Shown piece after piece: positions 28,391 to 36,402 of a stretch of DNA of 64,000 nt. Origin of the DNA: Lentiprolixibacter aurantiacus (lineage in GTDB: Bacteria; Bacteroidota; Bacteroidia; Flavobacteriales; Flavobacteriaceae); assembly GCF_026241225.1 (NCBI RefSeq), contig NZ_JAPFQP010000001.1:1-64000 (forward strand). The letters run 5' to 3'. Below the pieces are notes generated by a model. It made no database searches. It saw nothing but the letters and a program-made list of their open reading frames with translations, and was not told the origin of the DNA. The stretch's first letter is position 1. Each line of letters begins with the position of its first letter. The position numbers and the translations under genes were made by a program.

Positions 28391-30898
28391 ATGACCCACA
28401 GACACATTATCAAAATCACAACTTTTATTCTAGTTGCTTTTATGGCAGGCCCTCAGGCCCAGGCGCAACTTTTCAAAAAGAAAAAGAAGGCCAAAACCGA
28501 GGCCAGTGCCAAACCCAATGGCAATGGAAAAAAAGACAAGATTCAACCCTACAGCAAAGTAATTACCAAAGATGCTAAAACAGATAAGGGATTGTTCGAT
28601 GTTCATGAAGTAGACGACAAATTCTTTTATGAAATACCAGACAGCCTCTTTGGCAGGGAGATGTTAATGGTTAGCAGAATATCCAAAACGGCTTCCGGAA
28701 TAGGCTTTGGGGGAGGTAAGATCAATACACAGGTGCTTCGCTGGGAGAAAAAACCGAATAAGGTGCTGTTGCGTGTTGTAAGCCATAATGTAGTTGCCGC
28801 AGATTCACTTCCGGTAAATGAGGCAGTCGTTAATTCAAATTTTGAACCCGTCCTTTACGCATTTGACATCAAGGCTTTTAAAAAGGATTCCCTCAACCCG
28901 GCTACTGTGATAGACGTTAATGATCTTTTCATGAAAGACGTCAAGGCTTTGGGTATGCCGGATCGCTACAGAAGACAATATAAAGTAACCCGGCAGGACG
29001 AGAAACGAAGCTTTATTGAAAGTATAAAAAGTTACCCTTTAAATATTGAAGCGCGCCACGTTAAGACCTATAATGCCTCAAGTGCCCCTTCTAATGGAAG
29101 TGTAGGATCTATTTCTATTGAAATCAACAACTCTATGATCCTGCTCCCTGCAGAACCTATGAAGCGCAGGTATTTCGACAGGCGTGTGGGTTGGTTTGCA
29201 CGTGGCCAGGTAGATTATGGCCTCGAAGCTCAGGAAAGCAAAACCGTTCGCTACCTGGACCGCTGGAGACTTGAAGTAAAGGATGAAGACATTGAAAAGT
29301 TCAAAAGAGGCGAATTGGTTGAGCCCAAAAAACCGATTATATACTATGTTGATCGGGCAACGCCTAAAAAATGGGTTCCCTTCATTAAGCAGGGAATTGA
29401 AGACTGGCAGGTAGCCTTTGAGGCAGCAGGTTTCAAAAACGCTATCATAGCCATGGATCCTCCAACCCCTGAAGAAGATCCGGAATGGTCACCTGAGGAT
29501 GTGCGTTATTCTGTAGTCCGTTATCTGGCTTCGCCTATTCCTAATGCAAACGGACCACACGTTAGTGATCCAAGGAGTGGTGAGATCCTGGAGTCCGATA
29601 TTAACTGGTACCACAATGTAATGACCCTGTTGAGAAACTGGTTCTTTGTACAAACGGCAGCTATCAACCCCGAAGCACGTGGGGTTGCCTTCGAAGATGA
29701 GGTAATGGGAAGGCTGATACGCTTTGTCTCTGCCCACGAAGTAGGTCACACCCTGGGATTGCCGCACAACATGGGAAGCAGTGTAGCATACCCTGTTGAC
29801 TCCCTGAGATCTGCAGAATTCACTAAAAAATACGGAACCGCTCCCTCCATCATGGACTATGCGAGGTTCAACTATGTGGCCCAGCCCGGGGACGATGGGG
29901 TGGCACTGATGCCTAACATTGGGATTTATGACAAGTACGCCATTTCCTGGGGGTACAGGCCTATTCTGGATAAATCAGCTGAAGAAGAAAAAGAAGTTCT
30001 GGATCAATGGATCCTGGAGCATGCCGGTGACCCTCTTTACCGATTTGGGCACCAGCAGGTTGGAGATGTGGTTGATCCAAGCTCACAGACGGAGGATCTC
30101 GGGGATAACGCCGTAAAAGCAAGCCTTTATGGTATTGCTAACCTGAAGCGTATTGTACCCAATCTTACAGAGTGGACCTTTGAAGAAGGAAAGAACTATG
30201 ACGATCTGGAAACTTTATACGGTCAGGTAATTGGGCAGTTCAATCGTTATATGGGACACGTAGGCAACAATATAGGCGGGGTTTACGAATACCATAAGAC
30301 TTATGAGCAGGAAGGTGCCGTGTACACCCATGTTCCCAAAGAGCACCAGGAGGCCTGCATGGACTTCCTGCAGGAGCAACTTTTTGCAACACCGGAATGG
30401 CTTCTGGATAAGGAGCTGTTTGGTAAGATACAGTATTCCGGTTTTATAGAAAGGATTAGAGGTATGCAGGTAAGGGCCCTCAATAATGTAATGAGCCTTG
30501 GCAAGATGGCCAGGTTAATTGAGAATGAAGCCCTGAACGGCCGTGACGCCTATACCCTTATGGAAATGATGCGCGACATGCGCAACGGCATCTGGTCTGA
30601 GCTTCGCACCGGAAGGTCTATTGACACCTATAGAAGGAATCTACAGAAAGCGCACATAGACCGTTTGGAATACCTCATGACAGCGGAGAACCAACGCAAG
30701 TTACCAGACTTTGGGGGATACAGAAAATCTACTGCTGTAAATACCAGCCAGTCAGACATACGTTCCATTGCCCGTGCCGAACTGAACAACCTGAAGCGCA
30801 ACGTTAGGGCCGCAATAGGCAGGACAGGAGATACTATGAGCCTTTACCATCTGCGCGATGTTATGGAGCGCATCGACAATATTCTGGACCCCAGCTAG
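28391..30898 (+). CDS. Secreted zinc-dependent metalloprotease (DUF5117/DUF4953 type)
   Basis: 835 residues with a signal peptide (ILVAFMAGPQAQAQ). The region after it is basic (FKKKKKAKTEASAKP). The zinc site is AHEVGHTLGLPHNMG, His near residue 448, the HExxHxxGxxH metzincin-like pattern, followed by a Met-turn-like SIMDYARFNY about 35 residues on. The N-terminal part (EVDDKFFYEIPDSLFGREML) and the central TPKKWVPFIKQGIEDWQVAF match the large Bacteroidetes zinc metalloprotease family with DUF5118, DUF5117 and DUF4953 regions. It is probably periplasmic or surface-bound. Single gene between two terminators' territory; divergent from an acidic repeat protein. Confidence 0.92.
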   Translation: MTHRHIIKITTFILVAFMAGPQAQAQLFKKKKKAKTEASAKPNGNGKKDKIQPYSKVITKDAKTDKGLFDVHEVDDKFFYEIPDSLFGREMLMVSRISKTASGIGFGGGKINTQVLRWEKKPNKVLLRVVSHNVVAADSLPVNEAVVNSNFEPVLYAFDIKAFKKDSLNPATVIDVNDLFMKDVKALGMPDRYRRQYKVTRQDEKRSFIESIKSYPLNIEARHVKTYNASSAPSNGSVGSISIEINNSMILLPAEPMKRRYFDRRVGWFARGQVDYGLEAQESKTVRYLDRWRLEVKDEDIEKFKRGELVEPKKPIIYYVDRATPKKWVPFIKQGIEDWQVAFEAAGFKNAIIAMDPPTPEEDPEWSPEDVRYSVVRYLASPIPNANGPHVSDPRSGEILESDINWYHNVMTLLRNWFFVQTAAINPEARGVAFEDEVMGRLIRFVSAHEVGHTLGLPHNMGSSVAYPVDSLRSAEFTKKYGTAPSIMDYARFNYVAQPGDDGVALMPNIGIYDKYAISWGYRPILDKSAEEEKEVLDQWILEHAGDPLYRFGHQQVGDVVDPSSQTEDLGDNAVKASLYGIANLKRIVPNLTEWTFEEGKNYDDLETLYGQVIGQFNRYMGHVGNNIGGVYEYHKTYEQEGAVYTHVPKEHQEACMDFLQEQLFATPEWLLDKELFGKIQYSGFIERIRGMQVRALNNVMSLGKMARLIENEALNGRDAYTLMEMMRDMRNGIWSELRTGRSIDTYRRNLQKAHIDRLEYLMTAENQRKLPDFGGYRKSTAVNTSQSDIRSIARAELNNLKRNVRAAIGRTGDTMSLYHLRDVMERIDNILDPS

Positions 30899-30953
30899 GT
30901 CTCAATCAGACAAAAAGTATCCTTTCGCGGATGAAAGGTAATTAGTGGTATAA

Positions 30954-30979
30954 AAAAACGATCCTTCGGGATCGTTTTT
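30954..30979 (+). terminator. Terminator of the metalloprotease gene
   Basis: Stem AAAAACGATCC / GGATCGTTTTT with a TTCG tetraloop and terminal T run, 55 bases past the stop. Confidence 0.93.
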
Positions 30980-31085
30980 ACCACAATACCAGTTCATTTC
31001 ACAACAAAATGGGCTGGTTTACACCACAAACCTCAAAATATAGAGGGAAATTATTCTAATTTGGAGGAAACAAATCTCAATAACC

Positions 31086-31247
31086 ATGGCCTGCAAAATC
31101 AAAAGCCTGATGTATTTTTTAGGATTACTTGTAGCAATAATGTTGTACTACACTACCGAACAGCATTCGGATGAAATAGATCAACAGATGGAAAGGCCTT
31201 TGGCAGAAAACGAAAATCCTACTGAAAAGTATATGGAATTAAAATAA
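31086..31247 (+). CDS. Small single-helix membrane protein (53 residues)
   Basis: Read directly from the plus strand: MACKIKSLMYFLGLLVAIML, then YYTTEQHSDEIDQQMERP and LAENENPTEKYMELK. One hydrophobic segment (about residues 8-22) is followed by an acidic polar tail, so it should be an N-terminally anchored membrane protein. A GGAGG lies at about 31061, too far from the start to be decisive. It sits alone between two strong terminators (30954-30979 and 31286-31317), which supports an independent transcription unit. I do not recognise it. Confidence 0.5.
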   Translation: MACKIKSLMYFLGLLVAIMLYYTTEQHSDEIDQQMERPLAENENPTEKYMELK

Positions 31248-31285
31248 TTCCAACCTTTTTTCCCCAAACAATTATATGCGATATT

Positions 31286-31317
31286 AAAGAGTGTGATCAA
31301 ATCACACTCTTTTTTTA
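31286..31317 (+). terminator. Terminator
   Basis: Perfect 12-base-pair stem AAAGAGTGTGAT / ATCACACTCTTT, loop CAA, then T run. It ends the small gene at 31086-31247. Confidence 0.92.
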
Positions 31318-31406
31318 TACAGCAAAAGTTTCCCGCCTATCGCGCAATATCAGTTAAACCTTTTTGGAAATTCCCGGTCTAATCTGTGAATCAAAAAAGT
31401 AAACAC

Positions 31407-31853
31407 ATGAAAAAACTGATTTTAACCCTGGCGCTGCTTACAGGTGTGCTGCTGAGTGCTCAGGAAATGAGGCCGCGTATGCATAAGCAGAAGCACAGTG
31501 ATTTAACGGCAGAACAAATGGCCGTCCTGAAGACCAAACGAATGGCTCTTGCCCTCGATCTGACAGACAGCCAGCAAAGACAGGTACAAAAGCTCAATCT
31601 GGAACAGCAGGAACTCCGGAAATCCAGACGGGCTGAAATGAAGGCTAGACGCGAAGGAAATGACGAAAAGCCTGTTTCCACAGAAGAGCGCTATGAGCAT
31701 GAACTGGACCGGCTAAATAGCATGATCGCTTTTAAAGCACAGATGAAATCGATCCTCAACCAGTCTCAATACGAAAAGTGGGAACGCATGCAAATGCACA
31801 GAAAGAAAAATTCCCGTTCTAAAAGGCATGGGCACCGCCGTATGGGCAGGTAA
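31407..31853 (+). CDS. Spy/CpxP-like periplasmic protein
   Basis: 148 residues from the Met at 31407, which opens a signal peptide (MKKLILTLALLTGVLLSAQ); an upstream Met at 31386 lacks one. The mature protein is highly basic and helical, with an LTXXQ-like motif (LTAEQMAVLKTKRMALALDL then TDSQQRQVQKLN) and a second partial copy late in the sequence (ILNQSQYEKWERM). Proteins of this shape act as periplasmic chaperones or envelope-stress sensors, and some respond to metals. The C-terminus is His/Arg/Lys-rich (KKNSRSKRHGHRRMGR). Single gene. Confidence 0.75.
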   Translation: MKKLILTLALLTGVLLSAQEMRPRMHKQKHSDLTAEQMAVLKTKRMALALDLTDSQQRQVQKLNLEQQELRKSRRAEMKARREGNDEKPVSTEERYEHELDRLNSMIAFKAQMKSILNQSQYEKWERMQMHRKKNSRSKRHGHRRMGR

Positions 31854-31870
31854 AGCAAATGGTAAATCCA

Positions 31871-31898
31871 GGGCCATCTGTTACAGATGGCCCTTTTT
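31871..31898. terminator. Terminator between convergent genes
   Basis: Stem GGGCCATCTG / CAGATGGCCC with loop TTA and a T run, directly abutting the hemL stop codon. It can serve the Spy-like gene on the plus strand. Confidence 0.9.
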
Positions 31899-33188
31899 CT
31901 ATTTTAAATCCGGGGCAACACGCTCCAGGGCCTTTATTGTAGCGTCGAGGTCATCGTAACTGAGGGCATCATTCAGGAAGTAGCTTTCATATGCACTTGG
32001 CGGCAGGTATATGCCCTGTTTGAGCATTCCGTGGAAATAACGTTTGAAGGTCTCATTATCCCCGGCTTTCGCACTGTCAAAATCAACCACAGGATCTTCG
32101 GTAAAATGAACCGAGATCATACTACCTTCCCTGTTTATCTGATGAATAATCCCATGTGATTCCAGAACCCCGGCAATACCTTCATGCAGGTAGGTCGTTT
32201 TTTTCTCCAGGCTTCCGAATATTTCCCCCTTCTCGTTCAATGTGCTCAGCATGGCCAGTCCGGCGCTCATGGCAAGTGGATTTCCACTCAGGGTCCCCGC
32301 CTGATAAACGGGTCCTTCCGGGGCCAGGAATTTCATGATCTCCTCACGGGCAGCGAAGGCCCCTACAGGTAGGCCGCCTCCAATTACTTTTCCAAAACAG
32401 AGAATGTCCGCATTTATGCCCAGGTATTCCTGTGCACCTCCCGGAGCAAGGCGAAATCCCGTCATTACCTCATCGAAAATCAGCAGTATGTTTTGTTGTG
32501 TACAGAGCTCGCGCAGTCCCTTTATAAAATCCGGGCTCGGAGGTATACAGCCCATATTACCGGCAACGGGCTCGATGATAACTGCGGCTATTTCCTCAGC
32601 ATTCGCTTTGACCAGGGCTTCTACGTTTTCCAGGTCGTTGTAACGGGCAAGCAAGGTGTCTTTAGCCGTTCCCTGGGTTACTCCGGGGCTGCTCGGACTG
32701 CCAAAGGTTACCGCTCCACTCCCCGCCTGAATCAGGAAGGCGTCGGCATGCCCATGGTAACAACCGGCAAATTTGATGATCTTTTCTTTTCCACTGTACC
32801 CCCGGGCCAGCCTGACGGCCGACATACAGGCTTCCGTACCGCTGTTTACAAAACGTATCTTATCGATATTGGGAACCATTTCCACCGCCAGCTTAGCGAG
32901 TGTGGTCTCTATTTCCGTTGGCATTCCAAAGGAAGTACCCTTGCGGGCCCGATCGGTAATCGCCTCGATTACGGGTTCGAATGCATGGCCCAGGATCATG
33001 GGACCCCATGAAGCTATGTAATCTACAAGTTGGTTGCCATCCTCATCGTACAGGTAGGCCCCTTTGGCTTCCTTTACAAAAATGGGGGTTCCTCCTACCG
33101 CCTTAAAGGCCCTTACTGGTGAATTTACCCCTCCCGGAATGTAGGTTTGCGCCTCCCTGAACAAGGCGCTGCTTCTTTGGTATATCAT
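31899..33188 (-). CDS. hemL: Glutamate-1-semialdehyde 2,1-aminomutase
   Basis: 429 residues, usual length. A PLP enzyme of the C5 route: converts glutamate-1-semialdehyde to 5-aminolevulinate for heme. Visible features are the N-terminal [32 protein letters not shown], the [21 protein letters not shown]-phosphate site, DEVMTGFR (Asp binding pyridine N), and the lysine in [17 protein letters not shown]. It is the last gene of a minus-strand run that begins at 35246; the upstream gene ends 5 bases before it. Confidence 0.97.
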   Translation of the reverse strand: MIYQRSSALFREAQTYIPGGVNSPVRAFKAVGGTPIFVKEAKGAYLYDEDGNQLVDYIASWGPMILGHAFEPVIEAITDRARKGTSFGMPTEIETTLAKLAVEMVPNIDKIRFVNSGTEACMSAVRLARGYSGKEKIIKFAGCYHGHADAFLIQAGSGAVTFGSPSSPGVTQGTAKDTLLARYNDLENVEALVKANAEEIAAVIIEPVAGNMGCIPPSPDFIKGLRELCTQQNILLIFDEVMTGFRLAPGGAQEYLGINADILCFGKVIGGGLPVGAFAAREEIMKFLAPEGPVYQAGTLSGNPLAMSAGLAMLSTLNEKGEIFGSLEKKTTYLHEGIAGVLESHGIIHQINREGSMISVHFTEDPVVDFDSAKAGDNETFKRYFHGMLKQGIYLPPSAYESYFLNDALSYDDLDATIKALERVAPDLK

Positions 33189-33193
33189 TGAAA

Positions 33194-34000
33194 TTATCTG
33201 AGTTTTTCGGTCTTGATCTTTAGTTCCTGTCCTATAGAAAGATGGCTGCTTTGCATATCGTTTAGCTCCATAAGTTCTTCAACAGGTACAAAATAGCGCC
33301 GGGAAATAGAATATAGCGTATCCCCTTTTTGCACCACATAAAGTTTATACTCGTATTCCTTTGAGGGGGGGGCTACAGCATAGCCTTCCCTCAGGACCTC
33401 TCGGTCAAATTTATATAGCTGGTATCTCTCAATAAAGCCAATAAGCTTTTGGGGATATTTCCGGTCAGTGGCGTAGCCTGCAGCCCTTAGACCTCTTGCC
33501 CAGCCTTTATAGTCGTCCCTCCTGAGTCGAAACAGGGAAGCGTAGCGCGATCTGCTGGAAAGGAAGATACTGTGGTCACGGAAGGAGTACATGGGATGGT
33601 TGTATTTTCTGAAGCACTCACCTTTGCTGTCATCGTCGTGAAAGGCATATTCCCCATCCCAACCGGTATGGCATTTTATGCCAAAATGGTTATTTGTTTT
33701 TTGGGTGAGCTCTCCTTTTCCAAAACCGCTCTCCAGAATACCCTGGGCAAGTGTAATGCTCGCCGGGATGCCGTAAGCTTTCATTTCGAGCTTGGCCACA
33801 TCCGCAAAGGTCTCTATATATTCTTCAACAGAATTGATATCGTAAACCACAAACTTCCCACTGTCCTCCGGCATGGGATACCCGGATGTATTACGCTGTT
33901 TTTTTGATTGGGCTTTATCGCTGCTTGCAAATGTCCTCTTCTTGGTACCACATGCCTGTAAAACAAGCAATGCCCCCAGTAACCAAAATAGTTTTCTCAT
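33194..34000 (-). CDS. Lipoprotein N-acetylglucosaminidase with LysM domain
   Basis: 268 residues. Lipoprotein signal [13 protein letters not shown] (Cys17). Residues about 60-215 are a glucosaminidase-type (LYZ2-like) domain with [29 protein letters not shown], and a FRDHSIFL and [11 protein letters not shown] stretch. The catalytic Glu is likely in the ILESG segment. The C-terminus has a single LysM ([20 protein letters not shown]) for peptidoglycan binding. It cuts the glycan strand, probably during cell growth or division. The ATG overlaps the upstream gene's stop (ATGA), so the two are co-translated. Confidence 0.93.
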   Translation of the reverse strand: MRKLFWLLGALLVLQACGTKKRTFASSDKAQSKKQRNTSGYPMPEDSGKFVVYDINSVEEYIETFADVAKLEMKAYGIPASITLAQGILESGFGKGELTQKTNNHFGIKCHTGWDGEYAFHDDDSKGECFRKYNHPMYSFRDHSIFLSSRSRYASLFRLRRDDYKGWARGLRAAGYATDRKYPQKLIGFIERYQLYKFDREVLREGYAVAPPSKEYEYKLYVVQKGDTLYSISRRYFVPVEELMELNDMQSSHLSIGQELKIKTEKLR

Positions 34001-34902
34001 ACCTCAATTAACGGTAAATTCTTTTTCTTTAATACGTTATTCATCCCTGCTATACCCTGCAGGCCACCACTGTGAATGGCCAGTATATTTGTACCAGTCT
34101 TAAATTTGCCCCTGCCAATCAGGTCAATTATACCGTACAGTAATTTTCCAGTATAGATCGGATCCAGGGAAACCCCTGTTTTCCTCCTGAAATCATTAAT
34201 AAAAGTGACCAGCTCACGGGATACTTTGGCGTATCCACCAAAATGGTAATCCCAGATCAATCGCCATTGGCCTCGTTTTACAAAAGTAGGAATATCCTCC
34301 TTCAATCCTTCATCCTTCAATACAGGAAATCCCAGAACCTCCTGATGGGGCCGGGCAGAATTGATCAATCCGGCCAATGTGCCCCCCGTACCCACGCAAC
34401 TGGCTATAAAATCAAAATGCGCGTCCTGAGGTTTCAATATTTCCTCGCAACCCTTAACTGCCAGGATGTTGGTGCCTCCTTCCGGCAGGACGTAGAATTT
34501 CCCCCAGCGCTCTTTCAATTTATCCAGAATTGACGTGGTTGTCTTTTGCCGGTAATCCTTCCTGCTCATAAAATGGAAGTGCATGCCTGTCCGGTGAGCC
34601 TCCCGTAATGTAGGGTTATCCTGCCAGACGTATTCCAGCTCTTCCCCCCGAATAACACCAATGGTACGCAGGCCATTTTCGGCCCCTGCAAAAGCGGTTG
34701 CCGCTATGTGGTTGGAATAAGCCCCCCCAAATGTTAGGAGGGTATCAAATCCTCCTTCCCGCGCTGCCTGCAAATTGTATTTTAGTTTGCGGTACTTGTT
34801 CCCGGATACAAGCGGGTGAATAAGATCTTCCCTCTTAATATTGAGGGTTACTCCGTGTTCTTCAAGTATGGGTAGTTCTATTTTTTGATTTGGAATATCC
34901 AA
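33997..34902 (-). CDS. ACC deaminase / D-cysteine desulfhydrase family PLP enzyme
   Basis: 301 residues, fold type II PLP enzyme. Features: the PLP lysine in VSGNKYRKLKYNL, the FGGAYSNHIAATA motif, a glycine-rich CVGTGGTLAGL loop, and the C-terminal HSGGLQGI. The family degrades 1-aminocyclopropane-1-carboxylate or D-cysteine; substrate choice depends on a few active-site residues that cannot be assigned with confidence here. It lies in the run leading to hemL, 14 bases after the HExxH membrane protein gene, and overlaps the glucosaminidase gene. Confidence 0.92.
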   Translation of the reverse strand: MDIPNQKIELPILEEHGVTLNIKREDLIHPLVSGNKYRKLKYNLQAAREGGFDTLLTFGGAYSNHIAATAFAGAENGLRTIGVIRGEELEYVWQDNPTLREAHRTGMHFHFMSRKDYRQKTTTSILDKLKERWGKFYVLPEGGTNILAVKGCEEILKPQDAHFDFIASCVGTGGTLAGLINSARPHQEVLGFPVLKDEGLKEDIPTFVKRGQWRLIWDYHFGGYAKVSRELVTFINDFRRKTGVSLDPIYTGKLLYGIIDLIGRGKFKTGTNILAIHSGGLQGIAGMNNVLKKKNLPLIEV

Positions 34903-34916
34903 GTTTCAGCGCCATT

Positions 34917-35246
34917 TCAGGACCAAAGATATTTAATAAAGCTGTAAGGATTCCGGGAATTGAGATAATTGAGATCGCCCTCGTGCGAATAAGCTTCACG
35001 CTCAAAACTCAGGTTTTGATAGGCAAGGTAAGCATCCCGGTACATGTAGCATCGCACGCACCATTCCAACAGATACCACAAATAGAACGGAACAATAAAC
35101 AGCTCTAGCTGTTGCCTGAGATGTATTTTCTCGTGATTGACCAGGACCTCGTCCTGCTTCAATTTATCTTCCTTAAGCACTATAAAGGGCCATAAGGTAA
35201 CACCTACATAATTTCTGACGAATATAAACGGGAGGATAAGGATCAT
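34917..35246 (-). CDS. Small membrane protein with HExxH motif (putative minimal metalloprotease)
   Basis: 109 residues. Two hydrophobic segments (about 1-25 and 48-66) flank HEKIHLRQQLELF, giving His38-Glu39-x-x-His42. A possible third ligand is in FEREAY (Glu82 or Glu84), 40 residues on, which resembles the gluzincin order HExxH then E..A. I think this is a conserved uncharacterised Bacteroidetes family, but I cannot name it. It could be a membrane-embedded peptidase, or a relic with a non-enzymatic role. It heads the minus-strand run 35246 to 31899. Confidence 0.7.
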   Translation of the reverse strand: MILILPFIFVRNYVGVTLWPFIVLKEDKLKQDEVLVNHEKIHLRQQLELFIVPFYLWYLLEWCVRCYMYRDAYLAYQNLSFEREAYSHEGDLNYLNSRNPYSFIKYLWS

Positions 35247-35401
35247 GATTTTACCGGATATTTTAAAGATAACGTGAAATTAACTTCTGCTGTATGACAG
35301 AAACGATAAAATGTCAATATATTGATGAATCCTCACTGCAATGTCATAACGATTACCCTGATGACCATGGAAATACATCAGCATAATTGCGCTAATTATC
35401 G

Positions 35402-35409
35402 TATTTTTG
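35402..35409 (+). promoter_or_regulatory. Probable -7 element before the DUF5522 gene
   Basis: TATTTTTG fits the TAnnTTTG motif. It lies 33 bases upstream of the GTG start. No TTG -33 element is present at 20 bases, so the match is partial. Confidence 0.35.
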
Positions 35410-35441
35410 AGTAGCGCATTTTAGGCGTTTAAACTATTGTT

Positions 35442-35600
35442 GTGAAGAAGATTATCCCCCTTGAAGAAGGTGATTTTTACCTTTCCAAAGAAGGATACCG
35501 GGTATTTACCGAACAATATCTGCTCAAGCGAGGCTACTGTTGCGAGAGCGGCTGCAGGCATTGCCCTTATGGCTTTTCAAAAAAGGGCAGAAAGGGATAA
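35442..35600 (+). CDS. DUF5522 family small Cys-rich protein
   Basis: A 52-residue frame read directly: V(M)KKIIPLEEGDFYLSKEGYR, then VFTEQYLLKRGYCCESGCRH and CPYGFSKKGRKG. This fits the DUF5522 pattern (EGDYY...GY.VFTE.Y.LKRGYCC.SGCRHCPY); four Cys and one His could bind a metal. GTG at 35442 is the only reasonable start, because the frame is closed by TAA 12 bases upstream. A TATTTTTG -7-like element lies at 35402-35409. The family has no known function. The next gene begins 72 bases later. Confidence 0.88.
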   Translation: MKKIIPLEEGDFYLSKEGYRVFTEQYLLKRGYCCESGCRHCPYGFSKKGRKG

Positions 35601-35672
35601 AATACAAGCCTTTCGGCATGATATTTGCTGTTTAATATATGTTCTGTTGGCAACCCAAAAAATTAACGTGTT

Positions 35673-36263
35673 ATGAAAAAATTCAAATTACTGGCCTTAC
35701 CCGTACTGGCATTGCTGCTTTTCGCTTCCTGCAGCACAGTTCGCGTTGCGGCCGATTACGACCGGGAGGCAGACTTCCAAATGTATCGATCCTATGCCTT
35801 TTACAAAACAGGTATTGACAAAGCACAGATTTCTGATCTTGACAAGAAACGAATCCTGAAAGCCATTGATACGGAGATGATGGCCAAGGGCTTTGTAAAA
35901 TCGCAGGATCCTGATATTCTCATCAGCATTTTTACCTCAGAAAAAGAACGTGTGGACGTTTACAACAACCTTGGCTGGGGCTGGGGACCCGGCTGGGGCT
36001 GGGGCTGGGGACCCGGCTGGGGTTACTGGAGTCCATGGATGTGGGGAGGACCCGGTTGGGGTGGAAACAGTGTAAGCACCCGAACCGAGGGATCGCTTTA
36101 CATTGACCTCATCGATGCCTCTACCAAAGAACTGGTCTGGCAAGGGAAAGGAGAAGGAACCCTGGCTTCCTATAAGGATATCGCTAAGAAAGAAGCCCGT
36201 ATCCGGGAATTTGTTTCTGAAATTATGCAACAATACCCGCCTGGTACACTGGCAAATAATTAA
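35673..36263 (+). CDS. DUF4136 lipoprotein with Gly/Trp-rich insert
   Basis: 196 residues. Lipoprotein signal ALLLFASCSTVRV (Cys20). The DUF4136 domain is clear: DYDREADFQMYRSYAFYK at the start, ILKAIDTEMMAKGF in the middle, and the terminal TEGSLYIDLIDASTKELVWQ. Between these (about residues 100-130) is a low-complexity WGWGPGWG-type run of Trp and Gly, found in this family. Likely an outer-membrane-associated lipoprotein of unknown function. Terminator follows directly. Confidence 0.92.
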   Translation: MKKFKLLALPVLALLLFASCSTVRVAADYDREADFQMYRSYAFYKTGIDKAQISDLDKKRILKAIDTEMMAKGFVKSQDPDILISIFTSEKERVDVYNNLGWGWGPGWGWGWGPGWGYWSPWMWGGPGWGGNSVSTRTEGSLYIDLIDASTKELVWQGKGEGTLASYKDIAKKEARIREFVSEIMQQYPPGTLANN

Positions 36264-36268
36264 GCTCT

Positions 36269-36297
36269 AAGCCCTGATTTTGGTCAGGGCTTTTTTT
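36269..36297 (+). terminator. Terminator
   Basis: Stem AAGCCCTGA / TCAGGGCTT with a 6-base loop and T tract, 6 bases past the DUF4136 stop. Confidence 0.92.
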
Positions 36298-36402
36298 ATT
36301 CTTCCACTAAAAACGGAATGCCTCATATCCCTTTCAACAGGGCCATATCCGACGGAAATATGAGGTGATTTTAGTACCTTTACGAACCTAAAAAAGGCCT
36401 TT

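Noticed and set aside
35990-36070. The GGCTGGGGCTGGGG tract as a regulatory G-quadruplex
   Set aside because: It is explained as coding for the Trp/Gly-rich insert of the DUF4136 protein.
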